A program made the position numbers and the translations under genes. DNA of 64,000 nucleotides, taken from the NCBI RefSeq assembly GCF_005144885.1, contig NZ_CP039690.1:124001-188000 (forward strand). Reading direction: 5' to 3'. Positions 38,191 to 47,207 of this stretch are shown here, piece by piece. Each line of letters starts with the position of its first letter. The first letter of the stretch is position 1. Under the pieces are notes generated by a model. The model had not been told where the DNA came from. It was given only the letters and a program-made list of their open reading frames with translations, and made no database searches. This stretch comes from Phreatobacter stygius (lineage in GTDB: Bacteria > Pseudomonadota > Alphaproteobacteria > Rhizobiales > Phreatobacteraceae).

Positions 38191-38805
38191 CTACCGAGAG
38201 GCGGCGTCCTCCAACATCAGCCGGACCATTTCGGCGACCGAGGTGGTGCCGAGCTTTTCGGCCAGATGCGCCCGGTGGGTGTCGACGGTGCGCGGCGACA
38301 GCGCCAGGGTTTCGGCGATCTCCTTGGTGGCGAAGCCGCGCGAGACCATGTCCAGCACCTCGCGTTCCCTCGGCGTCAGCCGCGCCAGGAGGGCGCGCGC
38401 TTCCGCCGCCTCCGCAGCCTTGGCGCTCTGGGTCTCGGCCCTGGCGCGCATGCCCTCGATCGCCTCGATCAGGGCGTTCTCGTCGACCGGCTTGGTCAGG
38501 AAGTCGATGGCACCGCCCTTGAAGGCACGCCGGCAGGCATTGACGTCGGCATGGCCGGTCATGACGACCACCGGCCGGGGATCGCCGTCTCGCGCCAGCT
38601 GTTCCAGGAGTTGCAGGCCGGACATGCCGGGCATCCGGACATCCATGATGATGCAGCCGGCATGGCCGGGCGGCCCCTGGCGCAGGAAGGCCATGGCATC
38701 GGGGAAGGTTTCGACCTTGTAACCGGCGGTGCGCAAGAGGAAGCCCAAAGCCTCGCGCACGTCGCCGTCGTCATCGACCAGGTAAACGGTGAATCTGGCG
38801 CTCAT
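38191..38805 (-). CDS. FixJ/NarL-type response regulator
   Basis: A 204-residue regulator. The receiver domain has the acidic pocket in YLVDDDGDV, the phosphoacceptor Asp55 in IIMDVRMPG and the switch lysine in FLTKPVD. A LuxR-type helix-turn-helix follows (LTPREREVLDMVSRGFATKEI). The start overlaps the kinase stop by 4 bases (ATGA), which links it to that sensor. FixJ-like output; target genes are unknown. Confidence 0.95.
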   Translation of the reverse strand: MSARFTVYLVDDDGDVREALGFLLRTAGYKVETFPDAMAFLRQGPPGHAGCIIMDVRMPGMSGLQLLEQLARDGDPRPVVVMTGHADVNACRRAFKGGAIDFLTKPVDENALIEAIEGMRARAETQSAKAAEAAEARALLARLTPREREVLDMVSRGFATKEIAETLALSPRTVDTHRAHLAEKLGTTSVAEMVRLMLEDAASR

Positions 38806-40403
38806 TCCGCGGCCTCGCGCCGCTGCGGCTCGGCCCGGTGGAGCGGCAGGGCAATGGTGAAGCGTGCACCGCCGTCCGGCCGGTTGCCCCCGGCGATCCG
38901 CCCGCCATTGGCCTCGACCAGACGCTGCGACAGCGCCAGGCCCAGTCCCATGCCGTTCGGCTTGGTGCTGCGGAACGGTTCGAACAGCCGGGCCAGAAGT
39001 TCGGGCGCGAGGCCCGGTCCCCGGTCCTCGACCACAATCTCGACCATGCCGCCGTCGAAACCGGTGGAGATATCGATGCGCCGGCGCTCGGGGGCCAAAG
39101 CCTCGACCGCCTCGGCGGCGTTGCGGACGAGATTGTGCAAGGCCTGCTCGACGGCGATCGGCTCGACCAGCACGCTGGCATCGGCGGCGAGCGGCCCGAC
39201 GCTCAGGTGCACGCCGCGGCCTGCGACGTCGCCGCGGATCAGCGCCACGACATGGCCGACGAGTTCGCCCGCATTCGTCGGCTGCCGTTCCGGCGCGCCG
39301 GGCCGGACATAGTCGCGCAGCCGGTCGAGAATGGCGCCGGCGCGCTTGGCGAGCCGGGCATTGGCCTCCAGCGCCTGGATCACCGCCTGGCGGTCGAGCG
39401 GTTCGCTGCGGACGAGACGTGCGCCGGCCTGGGACTGGCTGAGAATGGCGGCGATCGGCTGCGCCAGTTCATGCGCGATGCCGGAGGCGAGTTCGCCCAT
39501 GGCATTGACCCGGGTCGCCTGGGCGAACCTGGCCTCGTCGGCGCTCAGGCTGGCGTGCCGGCGCGCCGCCTCGGCCTTGCGCCGCTCGGTCACGACACGG
39601 TGGCCGAGCCAGGCGACGAGGCCGAGCGCCGCCGCGATCGCCGCGATGGTGCTGAATGGCACCGTCTCGGCCAGGCCAAGATTGCGCGTCAGCGACAGGG
39701 TGAGCGGCTGGCTCTGGCTGCCGAGGACCTTCTGGAAGTCCAGCACCGGGCCGCGCCAGCCGGCGACCGCGCCGCCAGCCGGAATCGGGGCGACGATCGC
39801 CGTGCCGTCCTCCGCGGTCAGGCCAACCGCCGCCGTGACCATGCCGGGCTCGGCTTCGATCAGCCTCGCCGCATCGACGGTCAGCAGCAGCGCCAGCGGC
39901 TCCGAGCCGGCGCGCTTGACCACGTGGTAGAAGCCGGAGCCGGCCGCGCCCGGCAGCACGACGCTGCGCCCCGGCGGTTCGGTTGCAAGCCTCGCCGCGA
40001 CCGCGCCTGCGGGCGGATTGATGGCATCGTCGGGATGGGTCGAGAACAAGACCTTGGGTTCGGCGCCGATCTCGACCACCGCGATGGTGCGGACGCGCGG
40101 ATAGAAGCGCTGGACGCTCTCGGCGAGCACCGCGACGAGATCGCTGCGCAACGGCCCGGGCACGCGGACGACGGCGCCGATGCTGGTCAGCAGCGCATCA
40201 TGCTGGTCGGCACGCTGCGAGATCACCCGGTGCAGGGTCTGGCCCACGGCCTGCATCTGACCATCGAGCGCCTGGACATGAGCATAGGTCGCGAGCCCCG
40301 CCGCGATCAGCGAGGCCACCGCCCAGCCGGCAAGCCAGCGCCAGGCCGATCGCCCGCCCTGGGTCGGCTCCACGGCCATGTCGCGGTTCGCAGTCTCGGT
40401 CAA
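38802..40403 (-). CDS. Sensor histidine kinase
   Basis: A membrane sensor of about 533 residues partnered with the response regulator just downstream. The first helix (WLAGWAVASLIAAGLATYA) and a second (FSTIAAIAAALGLVAWLGH) flank a periplasmic sensing region of about 200 residues (CHASE/Cache-like, unrecognised). The phosphoacceptor is in GIAHELAQPIAAIL, a variant H-box as in DctB/FixL relatives. The ATPase domain ends with PFRSTKPNGMGLGLALSQRLV and GARFTIALPL. The TTG at 40403 is preceded by GGAGGG; the ATG at 40379 lacks such a site and is the alternative start. Confidence 0.93.
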   Translation of the reverse strand: MTETANRDMAVEPTQGGRSAWRWLAGWAVASLIAAGLATYAHVQALDGQMQAVGQTLHRVISQRADQHDALLTSIGAVVRVPGPLRSDLVAVLAESVQRFYPRVRTIAVVEIGAEPKVLFSTHPDDAINPPAGAVAARLATEPPGRSVVLPGAAGSGFYHVVKRAGSEPLALLLTVDAARLIEAEPGMVTAAVGLTAEDGTAIVAPIPAGGAVAGWRGPVLDFQKVLGSQSQPLTLSLTRNLGLAETVPFSTIAAIAAALGLVAWLGHRVVTERRKAEAARRHASLSADEARFAQATRVNAMGELASGIAHELAQPIAAILSQSQAGARLVRSEPLDRQAVIQALEANARLAKRAGAILDRLRDYVRPGAPERQPTNAGELVGHVVALIRGDVAGRGVHLSVGPLAADASVLVEPIAVEQALHNLVRNAAEAVEALAPERRRIDISTGFDGGMVEIVVEDRGPGLAPELLARLFEPFRSTKPNGMGLGLALSQRLVEANGGRIAGGNRPDGGARFTIALPLHRAEPQRREAAE

Positions 40404-40507
40404 AGGCCCTCCCGCCCCCGGATGATGAACGGCAGAACAAGGCATAGCGGGAGAGAACAATCAAATCGAGAGAGGGAGAAAGGCCGGGCGCGCCTGCGCG
40501 ATATCCC

Positions 40508-41044
40508 TCACTCCAGCTTGTAGCGACGCGCCTCGGCTGGGCACAGGAATGCGAACTGGCTGGTGTTCGTCTCGAAAGGGCTGCGCTCGTTGTCCTGGCG
40601 CGCCCGATTGACCGGCTCCCAATGCTCGTGCGGGTCGGTCGAGCCGGCTTTCGCCGCCGCCGTGAGCCGCCAGCGGTCGCCACGCGGAGTGGCGAGAATG
40701 CCCGCACCGCAATCGGCGGAAATGCGATGTTCGCGCCCGCCATCTTCTTTCATCGTGTCCCGCACGCAGGATTGCAGCCCACGCAGCCCGCCCTCTTCTA
40801 CCCAGTTCGGACGCACATATTCCGTGCAGAAGGTGATCGCATCAGCTTCCCTCATCCGAGCCGTCGCCGCGGCGGCATTGGTGTCCCGGCCGCGAACGCT
40901 CGTCACCGTCGCCGTGCAGCCGGCCCGTGAGCAAATAAAGAATGTCTGCCGGGCGGTATCTCCGATGGCGGCCCTCGGCGCCTGCGCGAGGCTGGATGAG
41001 CCCGTGAGGGCGAGAGCAAGGCCTGCCAGAAGTACAATTTTCAT
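40508..41044 (-). CDS. Exported hypothetical protein with C-x4-C motif
   Basis: A 178-residue secreted protein that I do not recognise. The signal peptide ends SSSLAQ. The mature part has seven cysteines, two of them in FFICSRAGCTA (38 and 43), the same C-x4-C spacing as in the exported proteins inside the purine block. There is no other clear similarity to those. The ATG at 41044 puts the signal peptide first; the frame is open 41 codons further. It follows the sensor kinase gene on the same strand at a distance of 104 bases. Confidence 0.7.
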   Translation of the reverse strand: MKIVLLAGLALALTGSSSLAQAPRAAIGDTARQTFFICSRAGCTATVTSVRGRDTNAAAATARMREADAITFCTEYVRPNWVEEGGLRGLQSCVRDTMKEDGGREHRISADCGAGILATPRGDRWRLTAAAKAGSTDPHEHWEPVNRARQDNERSPFETNTSQFAFLCPAEARRYKLE

Positions 41045-41179
41045 CGGTTTTATAACCCTGGCCGTCAGACCGCGCTGGCGACCGCACCTCGACGACAGCC
41101 TCACGGTCCAATCCGAAATAAACGCAACGGTTGCAGATCCGTCAAGCGTACTATCGACGGCCCGCACATCGATCGATCC

Positions 41180-42262
41180 TCAAATCGCCGCTTCCACCTG
41201 CTCCAGCGCAGCCGTCAGCTTCGCCACGTCCAGCTCCGCCTCGATCTGCCGGATATAGGGCGCTTCCGCGATGGTCCGCTCCGCGATGGTCCTGAGCGCC
41301 GCCCCGCGATCGCCGGTGAAGCCGAGATCGGCGAGCTTCAGCGGCAAGCCAAGACGCTGGTAGAAGCCTCTGAAATCGCTCAGAAAATCAGCCGGCCGCC
41401 GCTCCACCACCAATTGCGCCAGCAGGCCATAGGCGACCTGTTCGCCATGCAACGCCGCCGCAAGCTCGGGGATCGCTGAAAAGCCGCGGGTCAGCGAATG
41501 GGCGAGCGACAGCCCGCCGCTCTCGAAACCGAGCCCGCTCATCAGGATGGTCGCCTCGACCACGCTCTCGACCGCTTCCGTCGCGGTCCTGGCGCGCACA
41601 TCGGCGGTGGCCTTTTCGCCCTGCGCGCGGATCACCTGATAGCAGCGGTCGGCGATCGCAAGAGCCAGTTCCGGCGGGCGGGCCTTATAGAAATTCAGCC
41701 CGCCGGTGCGATAGCACTGCTCGGCCTCGAATTTTTTGGTCAGGGCATCGCCGATGCCGGCCACGAAGAAGCGCACCGGCGCCTGGACGATGATCTCGGT
41801 ATCGACGATGACGGCATCCGGATTGGTGGCCATCAGTCGGACTTCGCTCAGCACATGGTCGGCGGTGTAGAGGATGGCCAGCCGGCTGGTCGGGGAATCG
41901 TTCGAGGCGATGGTCGGCATGATGATCAGCCCGCCGCCGCGCGCGATCCTCACCCCCTTGGCGGTATCGATCGCCTTGCCGCCGCCGAGCCCGATGACCA
42001 CGTCGGAACCGGCCGCTGTTGCCGCCGCCGTCATCCGGTCGATCTCGGCCGCCGTGCATTCGCCGCCGAAATCGCCGAAGGTGATGGCTTCGAGATGGTC
42101 AGCGGTCGCCGCCGTCAGCCGGTCCTTCAGCAGGCCGGCGACGATCCGGTCGGCGACCACGAAGGCGCGCCGGCCATAGATCGCCAGCATGGGGCCCAGT
42201 TGATCGAGCGCGCCCGGCCCCTGGATATAGCGGTGCGGCGCACCGAAGGCCCGGATGGTCAT
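41180..42262 (-). CDS. gldA: Glycerol dehydrogenase-like zinc alcohol dehydrogenase
   Basis: A 360-residue member of the iron/zinc-dependent alcohol dehydrogenase superfamily, closest in motif to GldA, which oxidises glycerol to dihydroxyacetone with NAD. FGGECTAAEIDR, GLGGGKAIDTAKG (nucleotide binding) and PTIASNDSPTS are present, and the metal ligands are Asp172 (GIGDALT), His255 (SLAHSL) and His272 (ALHGEQVAYG), at the same spacing as E. coli GldA. It is the last gene of the LacI-controlled operon; its start overlaps the SDR stop by 4 bases. The true substrate may be a different polyol or its phosphate. Confidence 0.85.
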   Translation of the reverse strand: MTIRAFGAPHRYIQGPGALDQLGPMLAIYGRRAFVVADRIVAGLLKDRLTAATADHLEAITFGDFGGECTAAEIDRMTAAATAAGSDVVIGLGGGKAIDTAKGVRIARGGGLIIMPTIASNDSPTSRLAILYTADHVLSEVRLMATNPDAVIVDTEIIVQAPVRFFVAGIGDALTKKFEAEQCYRTGGLNFYKARPPELALAIADRCYQVIRAQGEKATADVRARTATEAVESVVEATILMSGLGFESGGLSLAHSLTRGFSAIPELAAALHGEQVAYGLLAQLVVERRPADFLSDFRGFYQRLGLPLKLADLGFTGDRGAALRTIAERTIAEAPYIRQIEAELDVAKLTAALEQVEAAI

Positions 42263-43035
42263 GCTTCCTCCCAGTGGAAATCGCGTTTGCCGCCATCCAT
42301 GCAGATCAGCGCGCCATTGATGAAGGCGGCCTGCTCAGAACACAGGAAGGCGATCAGCGCGCCGACCTCGTCCGGCTGGCAGAACCGGCCGAGCGGATTC
42401 TGGCCGGTGATCACCTGGCGCTTCTCGGGCGAGAAGCCGGCGATCAGCTCGGTCTCGACATAACCGGGCGCGATGGCATTGACGGTGATGCCGCCGGCGC
42501 CGACCTCCTTGGCGAGCGTCCGGGTGAAACCGATGACACCGGCCTTGGCGGCGGAATAATTGGTCACCCCTGGCCGGCCGCCGCCAGTGACGTTCATTGA
42601 GGAGGTGTTGACCACCCGGCCGAAACCGCGCTCACGCATCAGCGGCACGGCATATTTGCTGCAGAGAAAGGTCGAGCGCAGGTGGGTGCGCAGGATGATG
42701 TCGAAATCCTCTATTTGCATGTCCTCGGCCATGGCACCGAGATGGCGGCCCCCGGCGCCGGCATTGTTGACCAGGATCGCCAGGCCGCCGAGCTCGGCGG
42801 CGGCCTGGCGCACCACCTTCTCGGCGCCTTCGGGCTCGGAGACGTCGCCGATACAGGCGACCGCCCGGGTCCCCGCCTCCCGCAACTCCCCGACCGTGCG
42901 CTCGGCGGCGGCCGCATCGATATCGTTGATGGCGATGGCGCAGCCTTCCGCCGCGAGCGCCAGGGCTTCCGCCTTGCCGATACCGCGGGCCGCACCGGTG
43001 ACCAGCGCCACCTTGTCCTTCAGTCCGAAATCCAT
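42259..43035 (-). CDS. SDR-family oxidoreductase
   Basis: A 258-residue classical short-chain dehydrogenase. The cofactor motif TGAARGIG (13-20), NNAG (90-93), the catalytic serine in NTSSMN and the YSAAK pair (Tyr160, Lys164) are present. APGYVETEL and a final FINGALICMDGG complete the fold. Relatives act on polyols, 3-oxoacyl groups or sugar derivatives. It sits between the inner permease and the glycerol-dehydrogenase gene and is translationally coupled to the latter, so it probably catalyses a further oxidation step in the same pathway. Confidence 0.93.
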   Translation of the reverse strand: MDFGLKDKVALVTGAARGIGKAEALALAAEGCAIAINDIDAAAAERTVGELREAGTRAVACIGDVSEPEGAEKVVRQAAAELGGLAILVNNAGAGGRHLGAMAEDMQIEDFDIILRTHLRSTFLCSKYAVPLMRERGFGRVVNTSSMNVTGGGRPGVTNYSAAKAGVIGFTRTLAKEVGAGGITVNAIAPGYVETELIAGFSPEKRQVITGQNPLGRFCQPDEVGALIAFLCSEQAAFINGALICMDGGKRDFHWEEA

Positions 43036-43042
43036 TGTCAGT

Positions 43043-43870
43043 TCACCCCTTGACGGCGCCGGCACCGAGGCCCTGGATGAAATATTGGCTGAGCAGCGCG
43101 AAAGCGCCGAACAGCGGCAAAGCGATGAGCGTCGAGCCGGCCATGATCTCGCCCCAGCGCAGGTCGAACGAGCCGACCATCGAGGACAGCCCCACCGGCA
43201 GCGTCTTGTTGGCATCCGAGCCGATCATGATCAGCGCGAAGGTGTAGTCGGTCCAGGACAACAGGAACGAGAAGATCGCCACCGTGATCAAGCCCGGCAG
43301 CGACAAGGGCAGCACGACGCGCAGGAAGGCGCCGAGCCGGGTGCAGCCGTCGACCATGGCCGCCTCTTCCAGTTCGAACGGCATGTTCTTGAAGAAGCCC
43401 CAGAGGAACCAGACGCCGAGCGGCAAGGTGAGCGTCAGATGCGAGGCGATCAGGCCGGTCAGGCTGTCGCTCAAGCCCAGCTTGGCGAAGATCGCGAACA
43501 TCGGAATGGCGATCAAGAGCGGCGGGAACATATAGGCGTAGAGCATGGCGCCGACGATCAGCTTCTTGCCGCGGATGCGGTGGCGGGTCACCGCATAGGC
43601 GATCATCACCGAGAAGATCATGGTGACGACCACGGTGATGACCGCGACCACCACGCTGTTGACGAAATGGGCGGGGTAGTCGGTCAGCTCCAGGAGGTTC
43701 CGGTAATATTCGAACGTGAACGGCCCCGGCATCAGCGAGATCCGGTGCAGGAGGCTGGTTGGTTCGCGCAGGCTCGACACCACCATCCAGTAGATCGGAA
43801 AGGCCGAATAAACGGAGATGACGACGGCGGCGGCTAAGAGACCCAGGCGGGCGGGCAAGGACCTGGTCAT
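43043..43870 (-). CDS. Carbohydrate ABC transporter permease (MalG/UgpE type)
   Basis: A 275-residue inner-membrane permease with six helices. The EAA loop that docks to the ATPase is EEAAMVDGCTRLGAFLRVVLP. LMPGPFTFEYYRNLL and the C-terminal FIQGLGAGAVKG are typical of the second permease of CUT1 importers. The ATG lies 6 bases after the stop of the first permease. It works with the ATPase at 46135, the binding protein at 44792 and the permease at 43876. Confidence 0.95.
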   Translation of the reverse strand: MTRSLPARLGLLAAAVVISVYSAFPIYWMVVSSLREPTSLLHRISLMPGPFTFEYYRNLLELTDYPAHFVNSVVVAVITVVVTMIFSVMIAYAVTRHRIRGKKLIVGAMLYAYMFPPLLIAIPMFAIFAKLGLSDSLTGLIASHLTLTLPLGVWFLWGFFKNMPFELEEAAMVDGCTRLGAFLRVVLPLSLPGLITVAIFSFLLSWTDYTFALIMIGSDANKTLPVGLSSMVGSFDLRWGEIMAGSTLIALPLFGAFALLSQYFIQGLGAGAVKG

Positions 43871-43875
43871 GGCGG

Positions 43876-44736
43876 TCAATCCGTTTCGAGCGGGAACAGG
43901 CGGAAATAGACGAAGACCACCGCCGACAGGATCAGGAACGAGATGGTGGCGATCGCCGCCCCACCGCCAATGTCGAACAGCGAGAAGGCGTGGCGATAGG
44001 ACAGGATCGCCAGGTGCTCGGTCGAGCTGACCGGTCCGCCGCGGGTCAACAGCCAGATCACGTCGAACTTGTTGAACATCCAGATGGCGCGCAACAGCAC
44101 GATCACCGTCAGGATCGGTTTCAGCATGGGCAGCGTGATGTGGAAGAAGCGCTGGATCGCGGTGGTGCCGTCGACCCGGGCGGCCTCGTAGAGCGAGGCC
44201 GGAACGGTCTGCAGCGCCGCCAGGAAGCAGGTGGTGACGAAGGGTGTCCACATCCAGACGCTGACGAAGATCACCGAGGCCATGGCGGCGCCCGGGCTCT
44301 CGAACCAGTTGACCGGCGGCAGGCCGAGCGCGGCAATGCCCGCGGTGACGATGCCGATCGAACCGTCGACCATCCATTTGAACGTCAGCACCACCACCAC
44401 GGTCGGCAGGAGATAGGGCAGGATCGACAGGCCGCGGACGAAGTTGCGGCCGGGAAACACCTCGTTCAGCACCAGCGCGAAGCCGATGCCGAGCACCAGT
44501 TGCAGCACGATCGAGCCGAGCGAATAGATCAGCCCGTTCTTCAGCGCGTTCCAGAATTCCGGCAGGCGGACGACGGCGATGTAGTTGTCGAGGCCAACCC
44601 ATTGCGGCGTGCCGATGAAGGAATCCATCCGGTAGAACGACAGGCTGATGGCATAGGTGACCGGCGCCACGATCAGCACCAGCGTCACCACCAGGCCAAT
44701 GCCCAGGAAAGAATAGATCGTTGCTTTGGAATTCAC
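43876..44736 (-). CDS. Carbohydrate ABC transporter permease (MalF/UgpA type)
   Basis: A 286-residue permease with six helices and the EAA loop LYEAARVDGTTAIQRFFHITLP. It is the first permease of a CUT1 importer, whose N-terminus (YAISLSFYRMDSFIGTPQWVG) is characteristic. The GTG at 44736 is preceded by GAGGG; a TTG at 44751 is the alternative. It follows the binding-protein gene and precedes the second permease by 5 bases. Confidence 0.94.
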   Translation of the reverse strand: MNSKATIYSFLGIGLVVTLVLIVAPVTYAISLSFYRMDSFIGTPQWVGLDNYIAVVRLPEFWNALKNGLIYSLGSIVLQLVLGIGFALVLNEVFPGRNFVRGLSILPYLLPTVVVVLTFKWMVDGSIGIVTAGIAALGLPPVNWFESPGAAMASVIFVSVWMWTPFVTTCFLAALQTVPASLYEAARVDGTTAIQRFFHITLPMLKPILTVIVLLRAIWMFNKFDVIWLLTRGGPVSSTEHLAILSYRHAFSLFDIGGGAAIATISFLILSAVVFVYFRLFPLETD

Positions 44737-44791
44737 GGCCTGCCCTCGCAAGGAACCCGGCCAGCAGGCGCTGACCGGGTCGCGTCCAAGA

Positions 44792-46108
44792 TCACGCGAC
44801 GACTTTGCGCATCTTCTCCGCCGCCGCCTTCAGGGCATCGGCCGAGGACATGTTCTTCAGCACGCGGTTCTGCAGCATTTCCGGCACGACGAAGGCCTCG
44901 AACACCTTGCCCGGCCGCAGGTCCGGCTCCGGCCCTTCGGTGTCGATCGAGGTGAGGATCATCGATTTGTCGGTGATGAAGCCGCGCATCGTCTCGACCG
45001 CGTCCTTGTGCTTCTCGATCAAGGGGTGGGCGCGCCAGCGCTCGTCCTCGTAGACGTCGAGCCGCGGCGGCTGGAAGTGCAAGGGCGCCGTGTGCAGGAA
45101 GTTAATGTAGTGGTTCTCGGTGAACCAGGACATGAACTTCATCGACTCGTCGGAATTGCCGGTCTTCAGCACCACCCAGCCGTCATAGCCGTGGTTGACC
45201 GCCTTGGCCGCGCCCTTGCTGTCCATATAGGGCATGATGCCATATTTGCTGGCCAGCGCCGGCGAGTTGCGTTCCAGCGCCTCGATGATGCGCCCGGCAT
45301 AGGCGGTGTGGCCGAGCTTGTCGGACGAGAAATTGCTCAAGACCTCGCCGAAACTTGCCTGGCTCGAACCGCTCGGCATGGTCTTGTAGAGCTCGGCGAA
45401 GAAGTCGAGGTAACGCGTCACCTTCGGCGCCATCTCGGCATTGTCGATGATGACGTTCCACTTGTCGTCGAACAGCTTGACGCCTTCGGCCCACATGAAG
45501 CCGGGCGAGAGCCAGTTGGTCGCGCCGTTCGAGCCGATCGGGAACAGCGCGCCGGAGCGGCCGTCGGCGGTCAGCGCCTGCGAATTCTTGAGCATGTCGG
45601 CCCAGGTCTTCGGCACGCTCAGGCCCTTCGCCTCGTAGAGATCCTTGCGGTAATAGATCCAGGCGAGATTGTAGTCGTAGGGGTACCAATAGACCTCGTT
45701 CTTGATCGGAAACAGGATCTTCGGACCCCATTGCCGCTTCGAGGTCAGTTCGGTCAGCGGCATCAGCTGGCCTTCGGAGGCCAGGATCAGCACATGGCCG
45801 ACAAAGGCGAAGGTGGCGATGTCATAGGGCTGGCCGCCGCGCAGCGAGGTCGTCACCTTGGTGAAGGCATCATCCAGCGGCACGCTGTCGACCACGACGC
45901 GGGTGCCGAACTGGCGCTCATATTCGGCGCAGGCAACGCGCAATGCGCGGATGCTGTCGATCGAGGTCTCGGTGTTGAGGAACCTGAGCGTCTTCTTGCC
46001 CTGGGCGCGCACGACGGGTGCACCCAACATCGTCGCCGCGGCGGTCGCGCCCGCGGCCGTGATCAGCCTGCGCCGATCGAGCCCGCCGGGCTCTGTCCTT
46101 CTGGTCAT
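44792..46108 (-). CDS. ABC transporter solute-binding protein (CUT1, Tat-exported)
   Basis: A 438-residue periplasmic binding protein of the family-1 (UgpB/MalE-like) type. The N-terminus has a twin-arginine signal (LDRRRLITAAG) ending VVRAQ, so it is probably exported folded by Tat. The mature part shows TLRFLNTETSIDSIRAL, YDIATFAFVGH, WYPYDYNLAWIYYRKDLYE and a Trp/Tyr-rich C-terminal lobe. GGAGG lies 7 bases before the ATG at 46108; an ATG 6 bases upstream is too close to that site. The ligand is unknown; the operon suggests a polyol or glycerol derivative. Confidence 0.94.
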   Translation of the reverse strand: MTRRTEPGGLDRRRLITAAGATAAATMLGAPVVRAQGKKTLRFLNTETSIDSIRALRVACAEYERQFGTRVVVDSVPLDDAFTKVTTSLRGGQPYDIATFAFVGHVLILASEGQLMPLTELTSKRQWGPKILFPIKNEVYWYPYDYNLAWIYYRKDLYEAKGLSVPKTWADMLKNSQALTADGRSGALFPIGSNGATNWLSPGFMWAEGVKLFDDKWNVIIDNAEMAPKVTRYLDFFAELYKTMPSGSSQASFGEVLSNFSSDKLGHTAYAGRIIEALERNSPALASKYGIMPYMDSKGAAKAVNHGYDGWVVLKTGNSDESMKFMSWFTENHYINFLHTAPLHFQPPRLDVYEDERWRAHPLIEKHKDAVETMRGFITDKSMILTSIDTEGPEPDLRPGKVFEAFVVPEMLQNRVLKNMSSADALKAAAEKMRKVVA

Positions 46109-46134
46109 GGTCATTCCTCCCTTTTTTACGTCCG

Positions 46135-47205
46135 TTATGAACGGAGAGCGTCGAGCCGCTCGCCGGTGGACTTCGAAAACAGGTGCAGCCGATGCGGCTG
46201 GAAGCCGATGGCAAGGCTTTGGCGGGCGCTCAGCGTGTCGGAGCGCTCGGTCAAAACGCGCAGGCGCACGCCATTGGCTTCGCCGATCGACAGGGTCTGG
46301 GCGCCCAGCTGTTCGAGCACGTGGATGTTGAAGGGGACGGCGCCGGGCGCATCCGCGACGGTGACATGTTCGGGCCGGATGCCGAGCACCACCTCGGTGC
46401 CCTCGCCGGCCGCCACGCCGTGCCCAAGCCCGACGCTCAGTCCGCCCGACACGAAGCCGCCATTCTCGATGCGGCCCTCGATCAGGTTCATCTCGGGCGA
46501 GCCGATGAAGCCGGCGACGAACAGATTGGCCGGCCGGTCATAGACCTGCAACGGCTGGCCGACCTGCTGGACATGGCCGTCGCGCATGATGACGATGCGG
46601 TTGGCGAGCGTCATCGCCTCGACCTGGTCGTGGGTGACATAGACCATGCTGGTGCCGACCTCCTGGTGGAGGCGCGCGATCTCCTCGCGCATGCGCACCC
46701 GCAGCTTGGCGTCGAGGTTGGACAAGGGCTCGTCGAGCAGGAAGACGTCCGGGTTGCGCACCAAGGCGCGGCCGAGCGCCACGCGTTGCATTTGCCCACC
46801 GGACAGCTGCTTGGGTTTGCGCGCCAGATATTCGTCGAGGCCCAGCATGGCCGCGGCCTTGCGCACGCGGGCATCGATCTCGGCCGGATCCATCCGCCGG
46901 ATGCGCAGCCCGAAGGCGAGATTTTCGTAGATCGTCTTGTGCGGATAGAGCGCGTAGTTCTGGAACACCATGGCGATGTTCCGGTCCTTCGGTTCGAGCC
47001 CGGTGACGTCACGCGCCCCGATATGGATGGTGCCCGAGGTGATCTCCTCCAGGCCCGCGATCATCCTGAGCGTGGTCGACTTGCCGCAGCCCGACGGCCC
47101 GAGGAACACGACGAATTCGCCGTCCTGGATGTCGAGATCGAAACCATGCACGGCGACCACGCCGCCATAGGCCTTGCGCACGCTGTTCAGACTGACCTTG
47201 GCCAT
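46135..47205 (-). CDS. CUT1 ABC transporter ATP-binding protein (UgpC/MalK type)
   Basis: A 356-residue ATPase. Walker A GPSGCGKST (36-44), Q-loop, signature LSGGQ, Walker B LLDEPLSNLDA and the switch YVTHDQVEAM are intact. The C-terminal third is a MalK-like regulatory (TOBE) domain (GIRPEHVTV, GFQPHRLHLF). It is placed between the FGGY kinase and the binding protein, 2 bases after the kinase stop. It energises the import system of this operon. Confidence 0.97.
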   Translation of the reverse strand: MAKVSLNSVRKAYGGVVAVHGFDLDIQDGEFVVFLGPSGCGKSTTLRMIAGLEEITSGTIHIGARDVTGLEPKDRNIAMVFQNYALYPHKTIYENLAFGLRIRRMDPAEIDARVRKAAAMLGLDEYLARKPKQLSGGQMQRVALGRALVRNPDVFLLDEPLSNLDAKLRVRMREEIARLHQEVGTSMVYVTHDQVEAMTLANRIVIMRDGHVQQVGQPLQVYDRPANLFVAGFIGSPEMNLIEGRIENGGFVSGGLSVGLGHGVAAGEGTEVVLGIRPEHVTVADAPGAVPFNIHVLEQLGAQTLSIGEANGVRLRVLTERSDTLSARQSLAIGFQPHRLHLFSKSTGERLDALRS

Positions 47206-47207
47206 GT

